This document shows, piece by piece, positions 8,509 through 17,198 of a DNA stretch of 64,000 nucleotides. The DNA lies in the NCBI RefSeq assembly GCF_003173595.1, contig NZ_QGNZ01000003.1:620001-684000 (forward strand), given 5' to 3'. This DNA comes from Pedobacter yonginensis. Lineage in GTDB: Bacteria; Bacteroidota; Bacteroidia; Sphingobacteriales; Sphingobacteriaceae. The notes beneath the pieces are model-generated. The model ran no database searches. It had not been told where the DNA came from and was given only the letters and a program-made list of their open reading frames with translations. Positions within the stretch are counted from its first letter, which is position 1; the number at the start of each line of letters is the position of its first letter. The translations under genes and the position numbers were made by a program.

Positions 8509-10335
8509 ATGAGCAGTTTCGACCATAAAGCAGCATTAACGGCTATTCCGCACAAACCAGGCGTTTACCAATATTGGGATGCGGACGGCAAGCTTATGTA
8601 TATCGGAAAAGCCAAGGATCTCAGAAATCGGGTTGGCTCTTACTTCAATAGCGATAAAAATCAATTTAACGGCAAAACGAGGGTTTTAGTTTCTCGAATC
8701 AGGAAGATTACCTTCACGATTGTTGATACCGAAATTGACGCCTGGCTATTGGAAAATAGTTTAATAAAAAAGCATCAACCGAAGTTTAACATTAACCTAA
8801 AAGACGATAAAACTTACCCTTGGATTATTGTAAAGAACGAAAATTATCCACGTATTTACTGGACTAGGAAAGTAATTAAAGATGGATCGACCTATTTTGG
8901 CCCCTATGGCTCAATTGGCATGATGCATACCATTCTGGATTTGATTAAGGAAACCTATACTCTACGCACTTGCAACTTGCCTTTAAATGAAAAAAACATT
9001 GAGGAAGGGAAATTTAAAGTTTGTTTAGAATATCAGATTGGCAACTGTAAAGGCCCTTGCCAAAATTATCAATCGGAAAGCGATTACGATAAAAACATTG
9101 CTGAGATTAAGGAAATTTTGAACGGGAAGATTGGCAATGTAATCCGAGATGTTAAGGGTATCATTAAAAGTGCTTCAGAGGAATTAAACTTTGAATTGGC
9201 GCACCAATATTCTAGAAAATTACAGGTTTTAGAGAAATATCAAAGTAAATCTACCGTAGTTAATAGTGCCATAACTAACGTGGATGTGGTAAGCATTGCA
9301 TCGGATGAGCGTTATGCTTTTGTAAATTACCTAAAGGTGATGAACGGAACAATTATCCAAACACAAACCATCGAAATTAAAAAGCAGTTGGACGAAAGTG
9401 ATGATGAGCTTTTAACTACTGCCATGTTGGAATTCCGCACTAAGTTTAACAGCACATCAAGAGAAATTATCGTTCCTTTTGATCTTTCTTTAGAGGATGA
9501 AAGTTTACGATTCACGGTTCCAAAACTTGGTGAGAAAAAGAAACTTTTGGAACTTTCGCAAAAAAATGTGCTCTTCTTTAAAAAGGAGAAACTAAATCAA
9601 TACGAAAAGCTGAATCCAGACTTGCGTACCGATCGCATTTTAACCACCATGCAAAAGGATTTAAGGTTAACGCAACTGCCCAAGCACATCGAATGTTTTG
9701 ATAACTCGAACTTTCAGGGTAAATACCCAGTTTCTGCCATCGTAGTTTTTAAAGATGCTAAACCATCAAAAAAAGACTACCGGCATTTTAATGTTAAAAC
9801 GGTAGAAGGACCTAATGATTTTGCGACGATGGAGGAAGCCGTTTTCCGTAGGTATAAGCGCATGTTGGATGAAGAACAACCTTTGCCTCAACTTATTATT
9901 ATTGATGGTGGTAAAGGGCAGTTATCATCTGCCATGAAAAGCTTGAAGTTACTCGGGATTGAACACAAGGTTACCGTTATCGGAATTGCAAAGCGATTGG
10001 AGGAGCTGTTCTACCCAGGAGACTCTTTCCCCTTGTATCTTGATAAAAAATCAGAAACCTTAAAAGTAATTCAGCAGTTGAGGGATGAAGCCCACCGGTT
10101 TGGAATTACCTTTCACCGCAAAAAACGCGATCAGGGAACCCTTAAAACAGAACTGGAGCAAATTGAAGGGATTGGTAAAACCACCGCAGATAAGCTGTTA
10201 ACTCATTTTAAATCAGTTAAAAAAATACGGGAAGCCACTGAAAAAGAATTGGCAGCGGTGTTAAATAAAAAACAGATGATTACGCTTCAGCAGTATTTTA
10301 GTCCACAAGAAACGGCAGCTGAACCCGAAAGCTAA
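8509..10335 (+). CDS. uvrC: excinuclease ABC subunit C
   Basis: UvrC makes the dual incision during nucleotide excision repair after UvrA/UvrB damage recognition. The 608-residue protein has all expected parts. The N-terminal GIY-YIG nuclease (about 12-95) shows PGVYQYWD and MYIGKAKDLRNRVGSYF. A UVR motif for UvrB binding lies at about 225-245 (ASEELNFELAHQYSRKL). The RNase H-like second nuclease follows from about 390, with IECFDNSNFQG and IIDGGKGQL. A C-terminal helix-hairpin-helix region has IEGIGKTTADKLL. Length and motif order are normal. It converges with gldN; a bidirectional terminator lies between them. Confidence 0.97.
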   Translation: MSSFDHKAALTAIPHKPGVYQYWDADGKLMYIGKAKDLRNRVGSYFNSDKNQFNGKTRVLVSRIRKITFTIVDTEIDAWLLENSLIKKHQPKFNINLKDDKTYPWIIVKNENYPRIYWTRKVIKDGSTYFGPYGSIGMMHTILDLIKETYTLRTCNLPLNEKNIEEGKFKVCLEYQIGNCKGPCQNYQSESDYDKNIAEIKEILNGKIGNVIRDVKGIIKSASEELNFELAHQYSRKLQVLEKYQSKSTVVNSAITNVDVVSIASDERYAFVNYLKVMNGTIIQTQTIEIKKQLDESDDELLTTAMLEFRTKFNSTSREIIVPFDLSLEDESLRFTVPKLGEKKKLLELSQKNVLFFKKEKLNQYEKLNPDLRTDRILTTMQKDLRLTQLPKHIECFDNSNFQGKYPVSAIVVFKDAKPSKKDYRHFNVKTVEGPNDFATMEEAVFRRYKRMLDEEQPLPQLIIIDGGKGQLSSAMKSLKLLGIEHKVTVIGIAKRLEELFYPGDSFPLYLDKKSETLKVIQQLRDEAHRFGITFHRKKRDQGTLKTELEQIEGIGKTTADKLLTHFKSVKKIREATEKELAAVLNKKQMITLQQYFSPQETAAEPES

Positions 10336-10378
10336 GAAAAAAAAACCTAAGGCATCAGCCAAAAACAATAGCGCACAT

Positions 10379-10415
10379 AAAAAAAGGGAACCAACATACG
10401 TTGATTCCCTTTTTC
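10379..10415. terminator. bidirectional terminator between uvrC and gldN
   Basis: GGGAACCAAC-ATAC-GTTGATTCCC forms a 10-bp stem with one mismatch. It is preceded by an A-run and followed by TTTTT, so it works as an intrinsic terminator read from either strand, as expected between two convergent units. Confidence 0.8.
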
Positions 10416-10441
10416 ATTTGATCCGGTTGATGGATTATGAT

Positions 10442-11353
10442 TTAATATTCCCAAAGACCTTGTTCGTAATCAAGAACAGATTTCTTGATTCTTTCTGACT
10501 CCATAAGTCTTTCTCTTGGATCCGTAATAATATCTCTAAGCTTGTTATCGCCTGGGTTCGATTCTTTAACGATGTAGCTGCTAAATAAACGACGAATGAA
10601 GAAATCATCGAAGCTTAATGTAGATGCATCGTTGTTGGTGTTAATCAAACGTTTCTTAGTTAAAATTTCTCTGGCTTCTGGATAGTAAACCCAAAAAACA
10701 GGCTGCCATTGTTTCGAAACATCATTTAGCTTCAAAGGCGCAATACCCACAATACGTGGCTCGAAAATAGAACGTTTAACATCGAAAATCCAATCTTCTT
10801 TAATTCTGAATTTTAAAAATAAATCTGGATTAAAGTCATTAACAACCGTTGTTACAGTTCCCGTCTTGTTGTTCGAAACTTCAGCGGTTCCTAATGCAGA
10901 TTTAGCTGCAGAATCTGCCGTCAATGGGTTTAGGAAAGAATCATCTTCGTTTAGAGCGCTATCAATTGGTGCATATGCTGTTAATTCTTCAGATTTAATG
11001 GCAGAAATTAACACATCGATCAATCTTGATTTTGGCGACTTTAATGCTGAATTTACCGTATCACGTAAATCTATTTCTCTCCAAATTCTTTTTGCATAAA
11101 ACACATCTTCTTCACGCACATCTGCCAATGGCACCATTTCTGTACTATCTATGTCTTTACGCGCATAGAAACCATCTTTAGGTGGTACCTTTAGCTTCTT
11201 TTTAGCCGTTTTTACCGGAGCTTTTACAGTGTCTACAACTGGTGTAGCAGCAACAGCATCTGGTTTTTTAGGTACTAATTTAGTTGGCTTTTTTTGAGCA
11301 AAAGCAAACGTTGTGATTAAGACTAAAACAGCTATACTTAAAATCCTTTTCAT
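10442..11353 (-). CDS. gldN: gliding motility / T9SS protein GldN
   Basis: GldN (PorN) is a periplasmic protein that forms the T9SS ring with the lipoprotein GldK and contacts the GldM periplasmic arm. The 303-residue protein has a Sec signal peptide (MKRILSIAVLVLITTFAFAQ) and a Lys/Pro-rich linker at about 21-60, then the GldN domain starting near the VPLADVREEDVFYAKRIWREIDLRD region. The C-terminal half holds the conserved EDWIFDVKRS and ARRF-like segments. It is the last gene of the gldKLMN operon, starting 7 nt after gldM ends. Length is typical. Confidence 0.93.
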   Translation of the reverse strand: MKRILSIAVLVLITTFAFAQKKPTKLVPKKPDAVAATPVVDTVKAPVKTAKKKLKVPPKDGFYARKDIDSTEMVPLADVREEDVFYAKRIWREIDLRDTVNSALKSPKSRLIDVLISAIKSEELTAYAPIDSALNEDDSFLNPLTADSAAKSALGTAEVSNNKTGTVTTVVNDFNPDLFLKFRIKEDWIFDVKRSIFEPRIVGIAPLKLNDVSKQWQPVFWVYYPEAREILTKKRLINTNNDASTLSFDDFFIRRLFSSYIVKESNPGDNKLRDIITDPRERLMESERIKKSVLDYEQGLWEY

Positions 11354-11360
11354 AATCTTT

Positions 11361-12893
11361 TTATTTTACACTAAATGCTAATGAAGGTAAAATTCTCTGG
11401 CGCCCATCAGGACCAACAGAAACAATATCTTCAAAAAACACTCTTGTATTTGGAGTAATTGAGTTAAGCGCAGCTTTAACAGCACCTGCAAAACTACCTC
11501 CGCTTCCAGATATGGTTACCGCATCTGAACGCGGTTTTATAATTGTTAATTTAAAGCGTTGGATTCGGAACTTCACATCAAATGGAAAATCATCTAAATC
11601 CGCTTCAATTTCCGTTTCACTTTTCAACTGCACAGAGGCAATATCACCCCCCGCACGGCCACCAACTTTGGCAACTGGAGCAGGAATGGCTTTCACTCTA
11701 AACTTTTGAGCACCTAAACTTACATTTTTACCAGCGTTGCTAGCCGTTACATTAATTGTAACTTCCTGTCCAACTTGGCCACCACTTGCTATAACGTTGT
11801 ATTTTCCAGCACCAATTTTACTCATTGATGCACCTGAAGCGCTGGCATTTACAGTTTCTAAAGGGAAACCCGCAGCAGATACCGAGAATGGGTTTGGAAT
11901 ACCTGCATAAATTACATTCATCTTATCTGATGAAACGCTAGCAGACGGTTTTGCTACCTGATAGCTTTGTTCTGGTGTTCTATATTCTTTAATTTGTCCA
12001 TCAGTTTGACGAACGCGTACTGTACCTACCCATTTAAAAACGCCTACACTACCCGTGCTTCCTGTATAAGTACCTTTACCATCTTTAACTGCTAATTTTC
12101 CTCCACCCACAGTAATATCTGGATTCGATCTAGAATCACTCGCTGTTAAAAATACTTCAGCGGTATAAGGCTGACCTTGAATAACATAAGAAGTTGGTGC
12201 CACAGCAACTGCGGCAAATTTATCAATGTTGACAACCGCCTTATCCATGTTACCAAATAATTTTTTAACCACTTCCGCTTCTGCATTTTTTGTATCGGCT
12301 TGGATTTTTGTTAGGTTGGTCATTGCCGCTGTTAAAGGCGTTCCTTCACCAAAATTAACTTCTTTCCAATCGCCTCTTCCTTTTTTTGGATCTTTAGCTT
12401 CCAAAGAAAATGAAACGTTTGCGCGGTCTTCGGGAGCAAGTAGGGAAATTAGTTTTTCTCTAGTTGCATTGATTTTGGCCTTTAATTTTTCACCTTCGCC
12501 TTGATTAATCATGATACCTTGAGCGATATCCATGTTTTCTCTACGCTTTAAATCTCCTGTTAACGTGTCAACGCCATCACCTGCTTCTGTAAACTTCTTT
12601 TTAATCCCTTCTATAAAGTTATTTAAATCATCAGCTGCTGCTTTTGCTTGTTTTGCTCTATCATAAATAGGTTGTGCACGAGCCGGTTCTTCTTTTAATT
12701 TCGAGTTTTCAAACGAAGAGAAAAGCTGCTCAATACTTACATTAACGTTATCTCTTGAGGTAGCTAAACTGTCGTTAATATTTTTAAAAGCATTTAATAC
12801 TGTATCTGATACGTTTAAGGCAAGCATAGCCAACAATACCAAATACATGATATTGATCATTCGCTGCCTTGTTGTTTCTTTTCCGCCTGCCAT
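11361..12893 (-). CDS. gldM: gliding motility / T9SS motor protein GldM
   Basis: GldM (PorM) spans the inner membrane once and reaches across the periplasm; with GldL it forms the proton-driven rotary motor of the T9SS. The 510-residue protein has a short cytoplasmic N-terminus containing Arg9, a membrane helix at about 14-33, and a long periplasmic region with four domains: a helical first part (to about 220), then beta-rich domains. The Arg in the first ten residues is at the position reported as functionally important in the F. johnsoniae protein. It lies between gldL (43 nt upstream) and gldN (7 nt downstream) in one transcription unit. Confidence 0.95.
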   Translation of the reverse strand: MAGGKETTRQRMINIMYLVLLAMLALNVSDTVLNAFKNINDSLATSRDNVNVSIEQLFSSFENSKLKEEPARAQPIYDRAKQAKAAADDLNNFIEGIKKKFTEAGDGVDTLTGDLKRRENMDIAQGIMINQGEGEKLKAKINATREKLISLLAPEDRANVSFSLEAKDPKKGRGDWKEVNFGEGTPLTAAMTNLTKIQADTKNAEAEVVKKLFGNMDKAVVNIDKFAAVAVAPTSYVIQGQPYTAEVFLTASDSRSNPDITVGGGKLAVKDGKGTYTGSTGSVGVFKWVGTVRVRQTDGQIKEYRTPEQSYQVAKPSASVSSDKMNVIYAGIPNPFSVSAAGFPLETVNASASGASMSKIGAGKYNVIASGGQVGQEVTINVTASNAGKNVSLGAQKFRVKAIPAPVAKVGGRAGGDIASVQLKSETEIEADLDDFPFDVKFRIQRFKLTIIKPRSDAVTISGSGGSFAGAVKAALNSITPNTRVFFEDIVSVGPDGRQRILPSLAFSVK

Positions 12894-12936
12894 GTTTTAT
12901 GTAGCTTTCTTTTATATAAATTAAAAACTAGATAAA

Positions 12937-13746
12937 TTATACACGTGGGCTATTCATAGCCGATAGCATGTTACCGTAAATTGCATTTAGTGATGAAAGG
13001 TTTTTAGCCAACTTGTTCACCTCTTCTTTAAACTGCTTAGAATCTTCCATCGATTCGTTAAAGTTTTGCATGGTAAGTGACAAGTTAGAATAGAATTTAT
13101 TCATCGATTTCAAGTGTGCGCTAGAATCTTGTAATTCCAATTCGTACACTGCGTTTAATGCAGATAAGTTTTTAGCCAAGTTGTTTACTTGCTCGTGATA
13201 AGCTTTAGATTCTACGTTGCTTTCGCCCATAGCTTTCAAGTTTTTGGTTGCGTTATCAAAAGCTACACTTAGGTTATCAAAACCAGCAGAAGCCGTTTTT
13301 ACTTTTCCAGTAAATTCGTTTGTTGCTGTTGAAGCATCTGCTACGTTAGAAATTGCAGCTACTTTATCGCCAAATGTACGCAAGCCAGTGCCTAAGCTTT
13401 CGATTAAATCTGGTCCGATTTTAGCATCAGATAACATTTTATCTAAAGCAGCGGTGTTGCCAGTTGAAACTGGTGCTGCAGCAGGTCTGATGGTTGCTGT
13501 TGGTAAATCACCTTTAAAGTCCTCTCTTAATTCTGGATAAACTTTATCCCACGCTGGTTCTGGTTCTGGTGGGAAAAATCCTGTTAGGAAGAATAAAAAT
13601 GCTTCCACTCCAAGTCCAACACCAATTGCAATATTTCCAAAAATGCCTCCTATGTGCAAAATTTTAAATAGTGCTCCGATAATTACAATACTTGCTCCCC
13701 ATGAAATCGCTACGTGTAACCAACCTGGTTGTTTTTTTGATGCCAT
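12937..13746 (-). CDS. gldL: gliding motility / T9SS motor protein GldL
   Basis: GldL (PorL) is the inner-membrane stator-like partner of GldM. The 269-residue protein has two membrane helices at about residues 11-32 and 36-58. The second carries Glu48 in GLGVEAFLFF, the acidic residue thought to take part in proton flow. The remaining 200 residues form a cytoplasmic helical domain with two similar segments (KEEVNKLAKNLSSLNAIYG and YHEQVNNLAKNLSALNAVYE), an internal repeat visible in the sequence. The gene follows gldK by 45 nt and precedes gldM. Confidence 0.95.
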   Translation of the reverse strand: MASKKQPGWLHVAISWGASIVIIGALFKILHIGGIFGNIAIGVGLGVEAFLFFLTGFFPPEPEPAWDKVYPELREDFKGDLPTATIRPAAAPVSTGNTAALDKMLSDAKIGPDLIESLGTGLRTFGDKVAAISNVADASTATNEFTGKVKTASAGFDNLSVAFDNATKNLKAMGESNVESKAYHEQVNNLAKNLSALNAVYELELQDSSAHLKSMNKFYSNLSLTMQNFNESMEDSKQFKEEVNKLAKNLSSLNAIYGNMLSAMNSPRV

Positions 13747-13791
13747 AAAATTTTGATGTTTTTCTTTTAGTTTTAGTGTTTGTTTGGTTTT

Positions 13792-15120
13792 TTAATTTCT
13801 TAGGTCTGTTCCAGGGTAGGCAGATACGCACCTGAAACCGATGTATGATCTTTGTTGGTCTTGATATTCGTAAGTAGCAACAGCGTTTTGCAAGAAGTAG
13901 CCAGTATCTTTCCAAGAACCACCTTTTACCACTTTGCGTTTTAGATATTTACTGTCGTTTTTGCCAGCAACATACGTAAAGTTAGGGTTCAAATCGTGCA
14001 ATAATGGTGCTGATGATTTATTATAAGCTGTTTTTGTCCATTCGGCAACGTTACCAGACATATTATACAATCCATAATCGTTAGGAAAATAAGATCTTAC
14101 GCCAACGGTATAGATACCACCATCGCTTGAATAATCTCCACGACCTGGTTTAAAGTTTGCTTGTAAACAACCTTTAGTATTTCTAATGTACGGGCCTCCC
14201 CAAGGATATTTTGTTTTTGTATTTCCGCCTCGGGCAGCGTATTCAAATTCAGTTTCAGCAGGCAAATCGTAATCCATTCGCGCATTCATCGGCATTTTTC
14301 TAGCCGATGCAACACCTTGATATAACTGCGTTCTCCAATGAGAAAAAGCTTTGGCTTGTTCCCAACTTACACCCACTACAGGATAATCATCATAAGATGG
14401 GTGATTGTAGTAACCACGCACCATTGGATCATTTTGTGAATAAGAATAATCTGTTTTCCAAACCATTGTATCCGGATAAACTGCAATTTCATAACGATCG
14501 ATATAATCTTGACGTTTACTGTTTGGATTTTTGTGGCCTAAGGCTGCTTTATCTAAATTTAAAATGCCGTAAGAATATTCAAGTTTACGGACATCAATTT
14601 CCTTTCTTCCAGGAAGCGCATCTAAACCAGAATAATACATGCCATCCAATTGGCTAGCTTGAGCTCCAGTAGCAGCACCTTTGCCTTTATTGCGCCAAAG
14701 GTTTGCACCATTAGTACCAACCTTTTTCCAATCGATATATTTCTGACCCCCTAAAGCATTTGCTGCCGCACCTTTAGGCGTAATCATAAATTGTTGTGGG
14801 TTTCCCATCATGGCAATGGCGATAGAATCGCGCACCCAATTGGTAAACTGACGGTATTCAGCATTGGAAATTTCAGTTTGATCCATAAAGAATGCACTGA
14901 TGGTTGTCATTCTGCTGGGTGCACTCTGAGAAAAGGTAATATCCTCATCAGAACCACCTAGTGGCGTATGCCCTGGTGGAATATACACCATCCCCAAAGG
15001 AATACGGTTGTTTTTAAATTTGCGGTTATAAGCACCTACTAGTTCGCCTTGACCTCCATGGCCACAACTTGCCAGCAATACGGTTACACCCATTAGAGCT
15101 AGAAGGTAAATTTTCTTCAT
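13792..15120 (-). CDS. gldK: gliding motility / T9SS lipoprotein GldK
   Basis: GldK (PorK) is an outer-membrane-anchored lipoprotein of the T9SS ring and resembles formylglycine-generating (SUMF1-type) enzymes. The 442-residue protein has a lipoprotein signal with lipobox VLLASC, so Cys19 would be the acylated residue. The SUMF1-like fold is shown by the N-terminal GMVYIPPGHTPLGGS, the FFMDQTEISNAEYRQF strand, PVVGVSWEQAKAFSHW, the ETEFEYAARGG segment and the terminal VVKGGSWKD and YIGFRCV motifs. Catalysis is not expected in this family. It is the first gene of gldKLMN; an upstream gap of 221 nt separates it from hemD. Confidence 0.95.
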   Translation of the reverse strand: MKKIYLLALMGVTVLLASCGHGGQGELVGAYNRKFKNNRIPLGMVYIPPGHTPLGGSDEDITFSQSAPSRMTTISAFFMDQTEISNAEYRQFTNWVRDSIAIAMMGNPQQFMITPKGAAANALGGQKYIDWKKVGTNGANLWRNKGKGAATGAQASQLDGMYYSGLDALPGRKEIDVRKLEYSYGILNLDKAALGHKNPNSKRQDYIDRYEIAVYPDTMVWKTDYSYSQNDPMVRGYYNHPSYDDYPVVGVSWEQAKAFSHWRTQLYQGVASARKMPMNARMDYDLPAETEFEYAARGGNTKTKYPWGGPYIRNTKGCLQANFKPGRGDYSSDGGIYTVGVRSYFPNDYGLYNMSGNVAEWTKTAYNKSSAPLLHDLNPNFTYVAGKNDSKYLKRKVVKGGSWKDTGYFLQNAVATYEYQDQQRSYIGFRCVSAYPGTDLRN

Positions 15121-15265
15121 ATTAATTATGTTGTGCTAAGCACTGTTAGGAGCAATTTTATCAAAAATCATTGATATAATCAACAATTAAAAATATTTTA
15201 CACGAAATGATTGTTAAATTGCCTTTAAACAGCAGCTAGGCTATTTTCATCTAATTTTTTTGTTA

Positions 15266-15273
15266 CAAAATTA
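15266..15273 (-). promoter_or_regulatory. putative -7 box of the gldKLMN operon
   Basis: On the minus strand this reads TAATTTTG, matching TAnnTTTG. It lies about 146 nt before the gldK ATG, predicting a leader of roughly 140 nt. No clear -33 TTTG is present at the right distance, so confidence is low. Confidence 0.3.
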
Positions 15274-15341
15274 AGCATAACTCACCTATAACTGAAAAGT
15301 TACGCTTTTATTGTGAGACTTTCAAATTTTTGCGCAAAGGC

Positions 15342-16112
15342 TTATTTATTAGATACTTTGATGTAGTTCTCTATAGCCATTGTCATCGAAGGAACTCCGG
15401 GAGTGGGAGCTGCAATATCTACTATTAAATCCATATCTGTAGCTGCTTTACTTGTATTTGTACCAAATGCAGCGATACGGGTATTGTTTTGTTTAAAATT
15501 GGGGAAGTTTTTGAATAGTGATTGAATACTGGATGGACTAAAAAAGGCAATCACATCATAAAACACTTCCGCAAGATCTGATAAATCACTTACTACAGTT
15601 CTAAAAAGTACCGCAGGTGTGAAATCGTAGCCGCTTTTTTCTAAAAACTTCATGGTATCTTCTGTAGCCACATCAGAACATGGATACAAAAACTTTTCAT
15701 TTGCATGCTTTTTCAATACTTCAGCCAAGTCGGCAGCAGTCTGTTTACCAAAGAAGATTTTCCGCTTACGATACTGAATGTATTTCTGTAGGTATAAGGC
15801 TATCGTTTCAGATAGACAGAAATATTTCAGCTCAGCCGGCACATCATATCTCATTTCTTCACAAATTCTAAAGAAATGATCCGCAGCATTACGACTGGTA
15901 AAAATTACCGCCGTAAAATCGGCAAGATTAATTTTATCCTTCCTGAAATCCCTTGCAGGGACTCCTTCTACGTGAATGAAAGACCTAAAATCAACTTTTA
16001 AATTATGCTTTTTAGCCAAATCGTAATAGGGAGATTTTTCTGTTTCAGGCTTCGGTAAAGTAACCAAGATACTTTTTACTTTGCGAAGTTTAGCGTCATT
16101 TTTTTCTTGCAT
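15342..16112 (-). CDS. hemD: uroporphyrinogen-III synthase
   Basis: This 256-residue protein has the HemD layout: two similar alpha/beta domains, the first opening with KSILVTLPKPETEKSPYYDLAKKH and the typical FTAVIFTSRNAADHFF, the second with FLYPCSDVATEDTMKFL and VIAFFSPSSIQSLF. HemD closes the linear tetrapyrrole hydroxymethylbilane to uroporphyrinogen III. Sequence conservation in this family is low, so the call uses the two-domain pattern plus the SRNA and FFSPSS motifs. It starts 13 nt after the DUF4271 gene and is probably transcribed with it. Confidence 0.87.
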   Translation of the reverse strand: MQEKNDAKLRKVKSILVTLPKPETEKSPYYDLAKKHNLKVDFRSFIHVEGVPARDFRKDKINLADFTAVIFTSRNAADHFFRICEEMRYDVPAELKYFCLSETIALYLQKYIQYRKRKIFFGKQTAADLAEVLKKHANEKFLYPCSDVATEDTMKFLEKSGYDFTPAVLFRTVVSDLSDLAEVFYDVIAFFSPSSIQSLFKNFPNFKQNNTRIAAFGTNTSKAATDMDLIVDIAAPTPGVPSMTMAIENYIKVSNK

Positions 16113-16125
16113 TTTTGTTTTCCTG

Positions 16126-17103
16126 CTACAATCCTATCGTTTTAATTAGTATTAAGATAGGACATATTTCGAGGGCGCAAAAGTACAAAATTAAATGCAT
16201 TCTAGAAAACTTATTGTTAGAAAGAATAGTAATGCCAGCTCTAAGCAACTGAAAGGTGAAAATAACACCTAATAACAAGTATGCCAGCACGATATAAATT
16301 CCGCCGTACTTTAACGGAGACAAAGCAAATGCAACCACCAAGGGTATAAATAGTAAGGATGCATTAAAGTAACTTAAATACAATATGGAGATATACTCCC
16401 CTACTGCTTTCTGCACATTAAACAGATGCCCCAAAAATCTTAAAATGATTAATTTAAGTGCATAAAACACAATTATTATAATGGATATGGTAAAGAAAAA
16501 CCTAAAGCCATGTAAGGCTTGATACATATCGTAATACTGAGCCACGAGGAAGAAGAACATGCCCAGAATAAAGCCAAACTGAATGAACAATAAAAGAAAA
16601 GGCCAGGAACTAAAAAGATTGTCTTCCTTATTAATGTTGTTTAAAATTCGATTGCTGAAAAAAGATTGAACGATGGCAGAGAGCTGTTTCGAAAATGCAT
16701 TTTTTAAAATGGCGAAAATCACCAACATCACAAATATAAAACCGAGCAGTCCCACGTTACCCTTCCTAATCGGTTTTCCAAGCTGATAGGGGTTTTCTTT
16801 CTTTTTTAAATATTGATATTTCTTCTGCCAAGCCCATAAATTGAGGCTCGGAAATAAGTATTCCTTTTGCACACTATCTAGTAAAGCATGTTTATTCAAG
16901 GCACTGTCTGGCAAAACCCATGTATGTGTAAGGATGGAATCTGTAACTTGCTTTTGCCTAGCCAACGTTGCAGAATCGACCCTCAACCTTCGATATTTAT
17001 ATGGGTTAACAATGGCACTATCGGTTTGCAAAGGAACTTCTTGCCCATCAGCAAAATTTGCAAAGCACAAAAAAGCAAATACGATGAAGATAAACTTGGG
17101 CAT
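16126..17103 (-). CDS. DUF4271 membrane protein
   Basis: A 325-residue protein with a signal peptide (MPKFIFIVFAFLCFANFADG), a soluble segment to about residue 115, and then about six to seven hydrophobic helices, the family known as DUF4271. It is common in Bacteroidota next to hemD; its function is unknown to me. An in-frame ATG 14 codons earlier (17145) would place a -7 box (17126-17133) inside the coding region and bury the signal peptide, so I chose 17103. It overlaps no other gene and lies 13 nt upstream of hemD. Confidence 0.78.
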   Translation of the reverse strand: MPKFIFIVFAFLCFANFADGQEVPLQTDSAIVNPYKYRRLRVDSATLARQKQVTDSILTHTWVLPDSALNKHALLDSVQKEYLFPSLNLWAWQKKYQYLKKKENPYQLGKPIRKGNVGLLGFIFVMLVIFAILKNAFSKQLSAIVQSFFSNRILNNINKEDNLFSSWPFLLLFIQFGFILGMFFFLVAQYYDMYQALHGFRFFFTISIIIIVFYALKLIILRFLGHLFNVQKAVGEYISILYLSYFNASLLFIPLVVAFALSPLKYGGIYIVLAYLLLGVIFTFQLLRAGITILSNNKFSRMHLILYFCALEICPILILIKTIGL

Positions 17104-17125
17104 TCCGATCAAAAATTTAACGGCA

Positions 17126-17133
17126 CAAAAGTA
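17126..17133 (-). promoter_or_regulatory. putative -7 box of DUF4271-hemD
   Basis: The minus strand reads TACTTTTG, a match to TAnnTTTG, ending 22 nt before the chosen ATG at 17103. It lies back to back with the hemW box at 17186-17193. Confidence 0.45.
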
Positions 17134-17185
17134 CTCAATAATCATTGTTTACCTAAAGAAAATAAATCGAATTGGTTTAATCGCC

Positions 17186-17193
17186 TATCTTTG
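17186..17193 (+). promoter_or_regulatory. putative -7 box of hemW, five nucleotides before the ATG
   Basis: TATCTTTG matches the -7 consensus exactly and is followed by CAACA and then the hemW ATG. With normal initiation distance the mRNA would start at or within a base or two of the start codon. The same octamer precedes the DUF4286 gene at 37690. Confidence 0.5.
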
Positions 17194-17198
17194 CAACA

